Shown here piece by piece: positions 23,615-33,042 of a DNA stretch of 38,790 bases. Origin of the DNA: Candidatus Gastranaerophilales bacterium (GTDB lineage Bacteria > Cyanobacteriota > Vampirovibrionia > Gastranaerophilales > Gastranaerophilaceae); contig CANPXC010000003.1 in NCBI GenBank assembly GCA_947585605.1, positions 1 through 38,790 of the forward strand, read 5' to 3'. Both the position numbers and the translations under genes were made by a program. The notes under the pieces are model-generated. The model saw nothing but the letters and a program-made list of their open reading frames with translations, was not told where the DNA came from and made no database searches. How positions within the stretch are numbered: the first letter of the stretch is position 1; each line of letters opens with the position of its first letter.

Positions 23615-23962
23615 TTATTTTAACATTTCAAATAAATCTTTATTTCTTGCCCTTTGAACTTTATTCCAGTCCTGCGTACAAATTACGGCAGCCGAAATAA
23701 TTTGTTTAATGGAATAAGTCTTAATGCAATCCCACGATAAATTTATAAGTTCCTGTTTATTTGTATTTTTCTTAAGAGCGGCCATAAATTTATCTTTTTT
23801 TTCTTGTTCAATATCAAGTTTATCAATACTTTTTTGCATTTCCGTATAATACCCGTCCAAAAAAGCGTCATAAAACATTTGTTTATCGTTTTCGCTGTAT
23901 TTAAAAGCATAGGCGGGAAATGAAAACGCAATCATCAAAAATAAAGCAATACATACTTTCAT
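23615..23962 (-). CDS. Small exported helical protein, unknown
   Basis: A 115-residue protein with a signal peptide at 1-19 (MKVCIALFLMIAFSFPAYA). The mature part is charged and helical (MFYDAFLDGYYTEMQKSIDKL, KKDKFMAALKKN) and has two cysteines (near 82 and 98) that could form a disulfide. AAAGGA lies in front of ATG 23962. It stands alone, convergent with the response regulator; the 184-base region upstream contains two AAGGAG-like sites on the same strand. I recognise no family. Confidence 0.7.
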   Translation of the reverse strand: MKVCIALFLMIAFSFPAYAFKYSENDKQMFYDAFLDGYYTEMQKSIDKLDIEQEKKDKFMAALKKNTNKQELINLSWDCIKTYSIKQIISAAVICTQDWNKVQRARNKDLFEMLK

Positions 23963-24146
23963 AAACTGTCCTTTTTAAAAATTATTCATCATAACAGAAT
24001 AAAATTAATTCTCCTTATGGTTATCAATTGCGCTAATTTAATCATATACTCAGATTTATACCTCCTTATAGTGCAGTAAAGTTGCTCACACCATATTTTT
24101 TTATGATAGAATATTTTTGTATTGGTAAAAAGAATGGAGATAGTAT

Positions 24147-25826
24147 ATGAAAGAACTTTCATCACTTCAAGTCGAAAGATTAAAATATCAGCCCAAACTG
24201 CCTTCTTCATTGGCAGGCGGAATAAATAATCTTACGATGACGGAAGGAAATAAAACAGAATCCGTAAAAGACCAAGAACAAATAAAAGAATTATTTAAAA
24301 ACACCTACGGAAAACCTGTTGTCACATTTAATTCATCAAACAATAAAGAAGTCAGCAAAAAAAGAAACATTGGTGTAATATTATCGGGCGGACAAGCACC
24401 GGGAGGACACAATGTAATAGCAGGGCTTTATGACGCTTTAAAACAAGCAAACAGTGAAAATAAATTATACGGATTTTTAGGCGGCCCATCGGGTATTATT
24501 GACGGGAAATATATTGAATTTACGGACGAAAAAATCAACGCTTACCGTAATACCGGTGGTTTTGATATTATAGGTTCAGGCAGAACAAAGCTTGAAACGG
24601 AAGAACAATTCCAAAAAGCTTGGCAAGTATGCAAAAATTTAGGAATTACCGGTGTTGTTATCATCGGCGGTGACGATTCTAACACAAATGCAGCTATGCT
24701 GGCTGAATGGTTTGTTAACCATAATGCGGGAATTCAAGTTATCGGCTGCCCTAAAACAATAGACGGCGACCTCAAAAACGACCAAATTGAAATATCATTC
24801 GGTTTTGATACCGCAACAAAAACTTATGCTGAACTTGTAGGCAACATTTTAAGGGACGCAAACAGTGCTAAAAAATATTGGCATTTTATTAAATTAATGG
24901 GAAGAAGCGCTACTCATGTAGGTCTTGAAGTCGCACTTCAAACACAGCCTAATATTACTTTAATTTCTGAAGAAGTTGAACAAAAGAAAATGTCTTTAAA
25001 ACAAATCGTTGATAATATGACGGAAATTGTTGCAAAAAGAGCGCAAATGGGTAAAAACTTCGGTATTGCTTTAATACCTGAAGGCTTAATTGAATTTATA
25101 CCCGAAATAAAATCAATGATATCAAACTTAAACGACACTTTAGCCGCATTAGAAAATGATAATAATTATAAAAATGCCGAAGAAAATGCTAAATTCGAAA
25201 TTATTAAAGGGAAATTGAATTCAGCAGACAGTGCAGTATTCAGCTCACTGCCGACCATGATTAAACAGCAATTATTAATGGATAGAGATCCTCACGGCAA
25301 TGTACAAGTTTCTAAGATTGAAACTGAAAAGCTTTTAATTGAAATGGTGAGCGCAAAATTAGCTGAAATGAAGAAACAAGGCACATACAACGGCAAATTC
25401 TCGGCACAATGCCACTTCTTCGGTTACGAAGGAAGATGTGCATTCCCGTCAAACTTCGACGCTGATTATTGCTATTCATTAGGTTATAACGCATTTGCAT
25501 TATTAAAATTCGGTTTAACGGGATATTTATCATCAGTTAAAAACCTTTCTGCCCCCGCAAGTAAATGGGTGGCAGGCGGAGTTCCTTTAACAATGATGAT
25601 GAATATGGAAAAACGCCACGGCGAATTTAAACCGGTTATTAAAAAAGCATTAGTTGAATTAGACGGCCCCGTATTTAAAGAACTTGAAAAGAACAGAACA
25701 ACTTGGGCTTATGAAGATAAATACATATTCCCCGGTTCAATTCAATACTTTGGCCCGTCTGATGTTTGCGATATAACAACGGAAACACTAAAACTTGAAA
25801 ACTCAGCTAAATTAACAGCTGTATAA
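24147..25826 (+). CDS. pfp: Pyrophosphate-dependent 6-phosphofructokinase
   Basis: Converts fructose 6-phosphate and PPi to fructose 1,6-bisphosphate and Pi, reversibly; central glycolysis in the cytoplasm. At 559 residues it belongs to the long PFP group of plants, spirochaetes and Chlamydia. Motifs seen are [14 protein letters not shown] (76-89), [10 protein letters not shown] (174-183), where the second Asp is the PPi-type residue that blocks [14 protein letters not shown] (202-212), where Lys replaces the Gly of ATP enzymes, and [11 protein letters not shown] (251-261). GGAG precedes ATG 24147. It is single, followed by a strong terminator. Use of PPi saves ATP and is typical of fermenting anaerobes. 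Confidence 0.93.
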   Translation: MKELSSLQVERLKYQPKLPSSLAGGINNLTMTEGNKTESVKDQEQIKELFKNTYGKPVVTFNSSNNKEVSKKRNIGVILSGGQAPGGHNVIAGLYDALKQANSENKLYGFLGGPSGIIDGKYIEFTDEKINAYRNTGGFDIIGSGRTKLETEEQFQKAWQVCKNLGITGVVIIGGDDSNTNAAMLAEWFVNHNAGIQVIGCPKTIDGDLKNDQIEISFGFDTATKTYAELVGNILRDANSAKKYWHFIKLMGRSATHVGLEVALQTQPNITLISEEVEQKKMSLKQIVDNMTEIVAKRAQMGKNFGIALIPEGLIEFIPEIKSMISNLNDTLAALENDNNYKNAEENAKFEIIKGKLNSADSAVFSSLPTMIKQQLLMDRDPHGNVQVSKIETEKLLIEMVSAKLAEMKKQGTYNGKFSAQCHFFGYEGRCAFPSNFDADYCYSLGYNAFALLKFGLTGYLSSVKNLSAPASKWVAGGVPLTMMMNMEKRHGEFKPVIKKALVELDGPVFKELEKNRTTWAYEDKYIFPGSIQYFGPSDVCDITTETLKLENSAKLTAV

Positions 25827-25841
25827 ATAATAAAACCATAA

Positions 25842-25873
25842 TAAAATCCCCGCTTTTTTGGGCGGGGATTTTA
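25842..25873 (+). terminator. Bidirectional rho-independent terminator after pfp
   Basis: Perfect 12-base stem TAAAATCCCCGC / GCGGGGATTTTA around an 8-base loop. It lies between pfp (+) and the FkbM gene (-), which ends at 25885, and can serve both. Confidence 0.88.
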
Positions 25874-25884
25874 TTTAATTTTCA

Positions 25885-27066
25885 TCAGATTTTTTCACAA
25901 ATTAATAAACATTCACTAATTGTACTGTTATATACAGGCTGATAAAAATCATATCTGTACTTATATTTTGAATTTTTCATAATTTCTTCAACCATAGGTT
26001 TTACTTTAAAGAAATCATGGCAATTATGGTAAATACTTAATAATAATACAGGTGCTTGAGTTTGCAATGTTTCTTTTGCGCCTTTTAAGAAATTAGGTTC
26101 AAATCCTTCTATATCAACTTTTACAAGCCCGACTTGCAAATTATTTTCTTTAACATAATTATCTAAAGTTGTCATTTCAATTTTTTCTTTTCCTTTATCA
26201 GAAATATATGAGCCGACGCCTAATGCACCAAAATAATCCATAGCGCAGGTTTCTTTTTTATCACCAAGCCCCATATTTTCAATAATTATGTTATTTGAAT
26301 TATTTAAAGAAATTGTCTTTTGGCAGATTTCATAATTTTTCTTAGTCGGTTCAAAACTTATTACTTTATTTTGCGGGAATTCTTTGCTGAAGACAAGCGC
26401 TGAATCTCCGATATTAGCGCCAGCATCTATTATTGCGCCTTGAATATTTTTATTTTTTAATGACTCAATACCGTGTTTATATAAAAATACGGAGGCTTCA
26501 AAAAAATTTACCGGTAAAATATAGTCTTTCCATTTGAAATAATCTTCATAAACTTCTATTTCTTTGTTAAATTGAGTTATTTTTTCAAGAGCTTCAAGTT
26601 CTTCTTTTGTATATATTTCTTGCGGAGCCGGATCACGATTTAAATCTTTTTTAAATTTTATTACCCGTGAATTACGTTTAATAATTTTATCCAAATTATT
26701 TTTTGCTTCGGAATCAAGGTTCTTATAAAGATTTTCCACCGTTAATTTATCATTAGGTTTATCGCTTTCTATAACTTCCTGAATTTCAGGCTTAGCAGCA
26801 ATATACCATTTTAATTTCAACAATTGCTCTATACTTGATATATGATTTAAAATATACTTTTCGTAAGGTGAACACTTAATTTTTTTATTTATTTTAAAGC
26901 CTAATATACAAATTTCTTTTTTAACTGATTTTAGAAAATCGAGTTTATCTGTTTCATACACATTTTTTACAGAAAATAAACTTTTCAGAAATTTTTTAGA
27001 ATTTAAAAATCCCCCCCCCGCGGCAGATTTACCGGATTTTTCATTTAAATTTATACTGTCATTCAT
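25885..27066 (-). CDS. FkbM-family methyltransferase with G9 run (candidate phase-variable gene)
   Basis: A 393-residue protein. Residues 1-190 are a lysine-rich helical region without known domain. Residues about 200-393 are an FkbM-type SAM methyltransferase: SAM loop IIDAGANIGDSALVF (212-226), SFEPTKKNYE (237-246), then LDNYVKEN, LVKVDIEGFEPNFLKGA and a hydrophobic strand. Such enzymes often O-methylate glycans or lipids. Codons 16-19 contain nine G in a row (27019-27011). Losing one G puts TAA at codon 21, gaining one puts TAA at codon 24, so slippage would turn the gene off. AGAGAGG lies before ATG 27066 and a strong promoter at 27094-27122. Confidence 0.85.
   Translation of the reverse strand: MNDSINLNEKSGKSAAGGGFLNSKKFLKSLFSVKNVYETDKLDFLKSVKKEICILGFKINKKIKCSPYEKYILNHISSIEQLLKLKWYIAAKPEIQEVIESDKPNDKLTVENLYKNLDSEAKNNLDKIIKRNSRVIKFKKDLNRDPAPQEIYTKEELEALEKITQFNKEIEVYEDYFKWKDYILPVNFFEASVFLYKHGIESLKNKNIQGAIIDAGANIGDSALVFSKEFPQNKVISFEPTKKNYEICQKTISLNNSNNIIIENMGLGDKKETCAMDYFGALGVGSYISDKGKEKIEMTTLDNYVKENNLQVGLVKVDIEGFEPNFLKGAKETLQTQAPVLLLSIYHNCHDFFKVKPMVEEIMKNSKYKYRYDFYQPVYNSTISECLLICEKI
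27011..27019 (-). repeat. G9 homopolymer in coding sequence (contingency tract)
   Basis: Nine C on the plus strand, read as nine G in codons 16-19 of the FkbM gene (AAGGG in protein). By eye it is one of only two G/C runs longer than five in the window. Both single-base length changes lead to early stops. Confidence 0.85.
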
Positions 27067-27093
27067 ATTCTTACCTCTCTGATAATAATTATA

Positions 27094-27122
27094 ATTATAT
27101 GTTACTAAAATTTTAAGTTCAA
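27094..27122 (-). promoter_or_regulatory. Promoter of the FkbM methyltransferase gene
   Basis: Minus strand: -35 TTGAAC (27122-27117), 17-base spacer, -10 TATAAT (27099-27094). The predicted leader is about 20 bases and includes AGAGAGG. It sits right behind the stop of the upstream gene. Confidence 0.65.
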
Positions 27123-27124
27123 GA

Positions 27125-27784
27125 TTATGTTCTGTTAATCGGAATTCCTAAATTTATTCCTATAGTTTTAAGTTCTTCAAACTCACCAATTATCTTGCAT
27201 TCAAATTCATTGTTTTCAAAAACTGTCATTTGAGCTAATATTGCGCCTAATAATGCTTCTAACTGAGCGACGGGGAGCATATTCACGGGAAGCTCGCGCA
27301 TATTATACTTAATTCTCAATGTATCCTGCAAAGCCTTACAGTCTGTCGGAGTCCTATCACGGTATGCATAGCAGTTTCCCATAATTTTTTTCATGTTATC
27401 CGTATCAAACCTAAAAATATCAATGCCATGTTTATTTAATTCTTTAAAATACTCGCTTCCGCGGGAAGAAAATCTGTTTGTCCAATCCTCGCGATTTATC
27501 ATTTTTTTATCAAAATTAACCAAATCATAAGTTCTGGAGTTATATTTCCATTTATGGTCAAGCATAACTTGATTTTCGGGAATGGAAACCATAATTACCG
27601 CATTTTGCTTTCCGGGGAAATTATCAAGAAAATACTTAACGTCATTCATTGAAAAAAGCTTATCCAGCGTGATTATATGTAAATTAGGGTCTAAAACGGC
27701 AACAGCAGATTCAATTGTACTTAAACCGCCCAGTGATATACCTATGAATGAAACCTTTGAATTTTTATCTTTTATTATATCCAT
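27125..27784 (-). CDS. Unknown protein, faintly RNase H-fold (DUF429)-like
   Basis: A 219-residue soluble protein from ATG 27784 (an in-frame TTG six bases earlier is the alternative). The opening KVSFIGISLGGLSTIESAVAVLD then HIITLDKLFS and QNAVIMVSIPE follow the strand order of DUF429/actin-like RNase H folds, but the expected first Asp is Ser (FIGISLGG), so activity of that type is doubtful. The middle has a DWTNRFSSRGSEYFKELNKHGIDIFRF stretch and later RTPTDCKALQDTLR and EALLGAILAQM helices. No signal peptide or membrane segment. It lies upstream of the FkbM gene, which has its own promoter, and is divergent from the heptose-kinase operon. Function unknown. Confidence 0.6.
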   Translation of the reverse strand: MDIIKDKNSKVSFIGISLGGLSTIESAVAVLDPNLHIITLDKLFSMNDVKYFLDNFPGKQNAVIMVSIPENQVMLDHKWKYNSRTYDLVNFDKKMINREDWTNRFSSRGSEYFKELNKHGIDIFRFDTDNMKKIMGNCYAYRDRTPTDCKALQDTLRIKYNMRELPVNMLPVAQLEALLGAILAQMTVFENNEFECKIIGEFEELKTIGINLGIPINRT

Positions 27785-27838
27785 AATCAAATCTTTTTTA
27801 TGATACTATTATAAAGGAATTATATCGGAGAGTAAAAT

Positions 27839-28873
27839 ATGTTTACGGTAGATAAAGAAGAAATTATAAAAGGACTTGATAATTTATCCAAACCGTCAGT
27901 ACTTGTAATAGGGGATATGGCGATAGATGAAATGGTCTACGGCACAACAGACCGTATGAGCAGAGAAGCGCCCGTGCTTATTTTACGCCATTATAATACA
28001 AAAGTAATCCTTGGTGCAGCTTCAAATGCCGCACACAATTTAGCAACATTAAACGGCGGAAAAGTCAGCGTTATAGGTTTATATGGGGACGATTACTATG
28101 CTCCAATCCTTTTAAATACTTTTAAAGAAGCAGGGATAAATACCGAATATATGATAAAAGATGATACAAGAGCAACTACGGTAAAAACCAGAATATCAGG
28201 TTCTTGTTCTCAATCAGTCACACAGCAAATCGTAAGAATTGACAGGGAAACAATTACTCCTTTAAGCATGGAAATTGAGAATAAAATTCTTTCACAAATG
28301 GAGCTTGCAATTCCTAAACACGATGCAGTTATTTTATCCGACTATAACATAGGTATACTAACCGAAAAAATTATTGCCAAAGCAATAGAGTTATGCAAAA
28401 AATATAACAAAATTATTGTTGTTGACTCTCAAAAGGATTTAAACAGATTTAACGGCGTAACATCAATGACTCCGAACCAGCCTGATACCGAAAAATATGT
28501 CGGATTTTTTATTAAAGATGAACAAACACTTAAACAAGCCGGAAAAGTCATGCTGGAAAAAACAAACGCAGACTCCGTTTTAATAACCCTCGGCGGTGAC
28601 GGAATGGCGCTGTTCGAAAAGAACGGAAATTATGAAAAAATTCCTGTTTTTAATAAAACTGATGTATTCGATGTTACCGGTGCCGGAGATACAGTTGTTG
28701 CCGCGTATACTTTGGGTATGGCAGCAGGTATGAGCAAAAAAAATGCCGCAATACTGGGTAATCTTGCCGCAAGTATTGTTATAAGGTCTTTTGGCTGCGC
28801 AACTACTACCGTTCCTGTGTTAAAATCAGTTTTAGACAAAATGGATATGGAAATTTTTAAAATTAAATTTTAG
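27839..28873 (+). CDS. rfaE1: D-glycero-beta-D-manno-heptose-7-phosphate kinase (PfkB family)
   Basis: A 344-residue sugar kinase equal to the N-terminal half of E. coli HldE; it phosphorylates heptose 7-phosphate at C1 on the way to ADP-heptose for the LPS core. Motifs are VLVIGDMAIDEMVYG (21-35, substrate Asp26/Asp30), SREAPVLI, GAASNAAHNLATLNG, VRIDRE, LSDYNIGIL, VVDSQKDLNRF, TPNQPD and the PfkB signature DVTGAGDTVVAAY (278-290, catalytic base Asp284). The nucleotidyltransferase half is absent, so RfaE2 must be encoded elsewhere. GGAGAG before the ATG. First gene of a five-gene tightly spaced operon; DUF4330 follows after 8 bases. Confidence 0.9.
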   Translation: MFTVDKEEIIKGLDNLSKPSVLVIGDMAIDEMVYGTTDRMSREAPVLILRHYNTKVILGAASNAAHNLATLNGGKVSVIGLYGDDYYAPILLNTFKEAGINTEYMIKDDTRATTVKTRISGSCSQSVTQQIVRIDRETITPLSMEIENKILSQMELAIPKHDAVILSDYNIGILTEKIIAKAIELCKKYNKIIVVDSQKDLNRFNGVTSMTPNQPDTEKYVGFFIKDEQTLKQAGKVMLEKTNADSVLITLGGDGMALFEKNGNYEKIPVFNKTDVFDVTGAGDTVVAAYTLGMAAGMSKKNAAILGNLAASIVIRSFGCATTTVPVLKSVLDKMDMEIFKIKF

Positions 28874-28881
28874 GAGATATT

Positions 28882-29400
28882 ATGAATATTTTTAAAAAAT
28901 TAAAATTAACCGATTATATAATTATTTTATCAGTTATTATACTAATTGCAGTCGGATTACTTGTTGTATTTAAGAAAAAGAACTTTTCAAATCTGCCTGT
29001 TGAAAAAGAAGCTAAAATTCAATTTGAAGTATTTTTTAGAGGTGTAACGATTTCTGATACGGTTGTTCCGTTTAAAGCAGGTGATGACGCTTTTATTACA
29101 ATAAGAAATGTACCTTATACAAAGCTCAAAATCGTTGCAATGGACGGCAGCCCGAGAATGACAATAGTAAAAGCCGATAACAAAAACGGATACGCAGTCA
29201 TTGAAGATGTTTCAACTCCTAAGTTATATGATTTTATTATAAGGCTTGAAGATACCGCAAAAAAAACATCGGACGGTTATGTCGCAGGCGGAAATAAAAT
29301 TAAAATGGGCATTCCCGTTGTTATTGAAGGCGAAAAATATAAATATTCCGGTACTATCTCCGCTATTTATGAGGTTGAAGAAACTCAAAATAAACAATGA
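28882..29400 (+). CDS. DUF4330 membrane-anchored protein
   Basis: A 172-residue protein with one membrane helix at about 12-29 and a beta-rich extracytoplasmic domain (40-165). The pattern FEVFFRGVTISDTV, GDDAFITIRNVPYTKLKI, NKIKMGIPVVIEGEKYKYSGTISAIYEVE fits DUF4330, a family of small anchored proteins in cyanobacteria, Firmicutes and relatives with unknown role. TAGGAG precedes ATG 28882, and the stop overlaps the next start (ATGA at 29397-29400), so it is translationally coupled to the O-antigen ligase. This suggests a role in envelope polysaccharide handling (inference). Confidence 0.8.
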   Translation: MNIFKKLKLTDYIIILSVIILIAVGLLVVFKKKNFSNLPVEKEAKIQFEVFFRGVTISDTVVPFKAGDDAFITIRNVPYTKLKIVAMDGSPRMTIVKADNKNGYAVIEDVSTPKLYDFIIRLEDTAKKTSDGYVAGGNKIKMGIPVVIEGEKYKYSGTISAIYEVEETQNKQ

Positions 29401-30728
29401 AAATATTAGACTCTAAAATTTTTGATTTTATTAATTTTTGCTTAGAAATAATACAAAACAAAACCGATAAACTAAGACAAAACAGCTTCTTATTGCAGGG
29501 ATTGGATTATTTTATAATGCTTGCAATTATATTAACATACGCAATTTCAACAATCGCTCAAACAGAAACTCTCGGCATTATTGCGGTTATTGTTCCGGTG
29601 TTGGTATTTTTCAAAGTTATGATTACAAAAGGAGAAAAAATAGAACTTGAAAAATGCAATTTCTATCTTATTATCTACCTTTTAATATGCTTAATTTCAA
29701 ATTTTACATCATCAATGCTTCATCAAAGCTTATACGGTTTTATGAAAACCGTTTTGTACTTTGGATTTTACTTCGCTTTATGCCAATTCATAAAAAATAA
29801 CAAAAAATTTATATCAATAATTTTTTTCACACTTGCAGTAATTGTCGGAACCGAAAACATTATAGGTCTTATACAAAATTCAATAGGAGTTGAAAATATA
29901 TCAACGTGGCAGGATACAAGCTATGTAAACCCTGAAGATGTATTATCAAGAGTATATGGAACTTTAAAGCCATATAATCCGAATTTATTCGGCGGATTTT
30001 TAGTCGCAGCATTTCCTTCGGTTATTGCAATGTTTGGGCTTTCTGTTAATAATAAAAAGACTGTAAGTTCAATAATTTGGGCAGTATGCTCACTAATTTG
30101 TGCTTATACAATATTTTTAACGGGATGTCGTGGAGCATATCTTGCTTTATTTACAATATTTATAGGAATTTTATTAATTACCTTCAATAAAATTAAAAAA
30201 TTTATTCCCGTTTTAATCGCAGCTGCTGCCGCTTTCATAGCAGTAAATCACGGGATTTTAAAACGTTTGATGTCAATATTTATAATGCGCGGTGATTCAT
30301 CTACATCTTTCAGGCTTAATGTTTATCACTCTGCATGGCAGATGTTAATTGATAATCCCGTATGCGGTATTGGGGTCGGTAACAAAGTATTCAGAGAAAT
30401 ATACGGGCTGTACATGTTATCGGGATTTGACGCTTTAAGCTGTTATTGCGTATTTTTGGAAATAGCGGTAGAAAGCGGTATTTTTGCACTTGCAGCTTAC
30501 ATCGCATTCCTCGCTTCTCTGATATCGGCAGGCATAAAAAAGCTTAAAACTAATATCGGAGGAAACGAAAAAATAATAATATTTTCAGCATTAACTGCTG
30601 TCATTGCGGTTATGGTTCACGGTTTATTTGATACAGTGTACTTTAGACCTCAAATCCAATTTGTATTTTGGACAATGGCTGCAATTTTAACGGTTTATTT
30701 AAGAGAAGAAACAACGGTCAAACAATGA
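29397..30728 (+). CDS. O-antigen ligase / polymerase family membrane protein
   Basis: A 443-residue polytopic protein with about ten to eleven hydrophobic helices. The family pattern of the Wzy_C/WaaL/IctB group is clear: GTLKPYNPNLFGGFLVAAFPS before a helix, LTGCRGAYLALFT, and the periplasmic-loop-to-helix block DSSTSFRLNVYHSAWQMLIDNPVCGIGVG with IAVESGIFALAAYIAFL, then HGLFDTVYF. Such proteins join O-antigen to lipid A-core or glycans to proteins; in cyanobacteria the same family includes IctB. It overlaps DUF4330 and, at ATGA 30725-30728, sucC. The exact acceptor cannot be told from sequence. Confidence 0.85.
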   Translation: MKILDSKIFDFINFCLEIIQNKTDKLRQNSFLLQGLDYFIMLAIILTYAISTIAQTETLGIIAVIVPVLVFFKVMITKGEKIELEKCNFYLIIYLLICLISNFTSSMLHQSLYGFMKTVLYFGFYFALCQFIKNNKKFISIIFFTLAVIVGTENIIGLIQNSIGVENISTWQDTSYVNPEDVLSRVYGTLKPYNPNLFGGFLVAAFPSVIAMFGLSVNNKKTVSSIIWAVCSLICAYTIFLTGCRGAYLALFTIFIGILLITFNKIKKFIPVLIAAAAAFIAVNHGILKRLMSIFIMRGDSSTSFRLNVYHSAWQMLIDNPVCGIGVGNKVFREIYGLYMLSGFDALSCYCVFLEIAVESGIFALAAYIAFLASLISAGIKKLKTNIGGNEKIIIFSALTAVIAVMVHGLFDTVYFRPQIQFVFWTMAAILTVYLREETTVKQ

Positions 30729-31855
30729 AAATACACGAATATCAAGCAAAAGAATTATTTAAACAATACGGGATAAAAGTTCCCGCTTCCGTTCTGTGCG
30801 AAAAAAAAGAAAATATAGAACAAACAATAAAAAATTTTACGTTTCCTTGCGTAATTAAAGCTCAAGTCCACTCCGGAGCGAGAGGAAAAGCAGGCGGGGT
30901 AAAACTTGCGGAAGATTATAACAGTGCAATTATTACTGCTGAAAAAATTCTGGGCATGGAGCTTACATCTAAACAAGCCGGAACAAAAAAAGTTAATAAA
31001 ATTTTAATTGAACAAGCCGTTAATATTGATAAAGAGCTTTATTTAAGTTTAACATTTGACAGGGCAAATGAAGCAATCGCTTTAATTATTTCCAATCAAG
31101 GCGGTATGGATATTGAGGAAACAGCAAAAATTTCGCCCGATAAAATTTATACTCAATTAATAACTGACAATTTTAATCCGGAGGAAACCGTCAAAAAACT
31201 TGGATTTAACAGTATTATAAATTGGCAAATTTGTTCAATCATAAATTCTTTATACAGATTGGTAAAAGAAAAAGATGCATTAATGGCAGAAATAAATCCG
31301 TTAGTCATAACCAAACACCACGAAGTAATTGCCCTTGACGCAAAAATAAACTTTGATGATAATGCCCTGTTCAGGCACGAAGATATTTTAGCGCTGAAAG
31401 ATGAGGCGGAAGAAAATCCCTGCGAACTTCAAGCCCAAAAAGAAGGCTTAAATTATATTAAATTAAACGGCACAATAGGCTGTATGGTTAACGGGGCAGG
31501 GCTGGCAATGGCTACAATGGACGTAATTCGATTGGCAGGAAAGGAAGCAGCTAATTTCCTTGATGTCGGCGGCGGAGCAAGCAGTGACAAAATTGAAAAA
31601 GCATTTAAGATTTTAATTTCGGATAAAAACTTAAAAGCCGTATTTATCAACATTTTTGGCGGAATTTTGCGCTGCGACTTCTTGGCGGAAGGGGTTAAAA
31701 ACGCCATTCAAAATTTAAACATTGATATTCCCGTCATAGTAAGAATGGAAGGTACAAACAAAAGCAAAGGCGCTGATATTCTTAATCATTCCGGATTGAA
31801 ATTCACTGTTGTAAATGATTTAAATGAAGCAATAGAGGTAATTAAAAATATATAA
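30725..31855 (+). CDS. sucC: Succinyl-CoA synthetase (ADP-forming) beta subunit
   Basis: A 376-residue ATP-grasp subunit. It starts at [17 protein letters not shown], the exact family N-terminus; the ATG at 30725 overlaps the preceding stop. [21 protein letters not shown], the nucleotide-binding [44 protein letters not shown] and the C-terminal GIxxG-type [16 protein letters not shown] all match. With SucD it forms succinate plus CoA plus ATP from succinyl-CoA, or the reverse. It is embedded in an operon whose upstream genes make surface sugars, an unusual neighbourhood. sucD begins on its last base. Confidence 0.95.
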   Translation: MKIHEYQAKELFKQYGIKVPASVLCEKKENIEQTIKNFTFPCVIKAQVHSGARGKAGGVKLAEDYNSAIITAEKILGMELTSKQAGTKKVNKILIEQAVNIDKELYLSLTFDRANEAIALIISNQGGMDIEETAKISPDKIYTQLITDNFNPEETVKKLGFNSIINWQICSIINSLYRLVKEKDALMAEINPLVITKHHEVIALDAKINFDDNALFRHEDILALKDEAEENPCELQAQKEGLNYIKLNGTIGCMVNGAGLAMATMDVIRLAGKEAANFLDVGGGASSDKIEKAFKILISDKNLKAVFINIFGGILRCDFLAEGVKNAIQNLNIDIPVIVRMEGTNKSKGADILNHSGLKFTVVNDLNEAIEVIKNI

Positions 31856-32724
31856 TGTCAATATTTATCAATAAAAATACAAGACTCATAGTTCAAGGTA
31901 TTACGGGGAAAGAAGGTTCTTTTCACGCCCAAAGCTGTCAGGAATACGGAACAAATCTTGTCGGCGGAGTAACTCCTAAAAAAGGCGGAGAAAAAATCCT
32001 CGGGGTAAATGTATTTAACACGGTAAAAGAAGCCGTAAAAGAAGTAAATCCCGACACAAGTATGATATTTGTACCTGCAAGATTTGCCGCAAACGCAATA
32101 ACAGAAGCCGCAGAAGCAGGAATTAAATTAATCATCTGTATAACAGAAGGAATTCCTGTTTATGACATGCTGGAGGCAAAAAAAGCTGTAAAACTCAACG
32201 GAGCAAGGCTTATAGGGCCGAATTGCCCGGGACTTATCAGCCCCGGTGAATGTAAAGCAGGTATAATGCCCTCAGATATTCATAGAAAAGGCTCTGTCGG
32301 TGTTATTTCAAGAAGCGGAACATTAACTTATGAAGCTGTTTATCAATTGACACAGCTGGGTTTAGGTCAATCAACCTGTATAGGAATAGGCGGCGACCCC
32401 ATTATCGGAACAAGTTTTATTGATGTTCTTAAAGAATTTGAAAAAGATAAACAAACAAAAGCAATTTGTATGATAGGTGAAATCGGCGGAAGTGCTGAAG
32501 AAGAAGCGGCGGAATACATTCAGCATAATATTTCCAAACCTGTCATAAGCTTTATAGCAGGATTAACGGCCCCCGAAGGGAAAAGAATGGGTCATGCCGG
32601 CGCAATAATTTCAGGCGGTAAAGGCAGTGCTTCAAGCAAAATGGACGCCCTAACCAAAGCGGGAGTAACCGTTTGTAAAAATCCGGCAGAATTAGGAATT
32701 ACAATTAAAAATATTTTAATCTAA
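31855..32724 (+). CDS. sucD: Succinyl-CoA synthetase alpha subunit
   Basis: A 289-residue CoA-binding subunit. The N-terminal part has [42 protein letters not shown] and [19 protein letters not shown]; the C-terminal domain carries the transient phosphohistidine His247 in [15 protein letters not shown], the residue that shuttles phosphate to SucC. It overlaps sucC by one base and is the last gene of the 27839-32724 operon. No strong terminator follows; a small convergent gene ends 17 bases downstream. Length and motifs are complete, so the enzyme should work. Confidence 0.96.
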   Translation: MSIFINKNTRLIVQGITGKEGSFHAQSCQEYGTNLVGGVTPKKGGEKILGVNVFNTVKEAVKEVNPDTSMIFVPARFAANAITEAAEAGIKLIICITEGIPVYDMLEAKKAVKLNGARLIGPNCPGLISPGECKAGIMPSDIHRKGSVGVISRSGTLTYEAVYQLTQLGLGQSTCIGIGGDPIIGTSFIDVLKEFEKDKQTKAICMIGEIGGSAEEEAAEYIQHNISKPVISFIAGLTAPEGKRMGHAGAIISGGKGSASSKMDALTKAGVTVCKNPAELGITIKNILI

Positions 32725-32741
32725 CGCTGAAGATTTTATCA

Positions 32742-32999
32742 TTAATCCGCTGTTCGGTTATTTTCTTTAATTAATTCCTGCGGATTAATCTTTTCACAAG
32801 CGTTTTGTTCACCTTCTAAATTATTTTGCGTATTATTTTTTACGGGTTTTATATTTTCGCTTTTAATATTGTTATCAGAAACACTTTTGTGCTGTTCTTC
32901 TCTGGCGTTTTTAATTACATCGGATAACTCAAGCCCCTGAGCATAAGTTTGCGCGCTAAAAGCACACATTAAAAGAATAGTGATTAAAAATTTCCCCAT
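32742..32999 (-). CDS. Small exported protein, unknown
   Basis: An 85-residue protein with a signal peptide at 1-20 (MGKFLITILLMCAFSAQTYA) and a short, very polar, asparagine/lysine/glutamate-rich mature part without recognisable fold, probably disordered. One cysteine lies near 68. The ribosome-binding site GGAGGA just before ATG 32999 is the strongest in the window, which supports it as a real gene. Situated between sucD (convergent) and nagZ, 43 bases downstream of the latter. Function unknown. Confidence 0.65.
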   Translation of the reverse strand: MGKFLITILLMCAFSAQTYAQGLELSDVIKNAREEQHKSVSDNNIKSENIKPVKNNTQNNLEGEQNACEKINPQELIKENNRTAD

Positions 33000-33042
33000 T
33001 TTTCCTCCGTTTTGTATTATTTTGAAAAAAATGCAGAAATTT

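Noticed and set aside
23989-24210. 73-codon minus-strand frame
   Set aside because: Overlaps the start of pfp and has no fitting start; only the short inner frame is mentioned as a weak leader-peptide idea.
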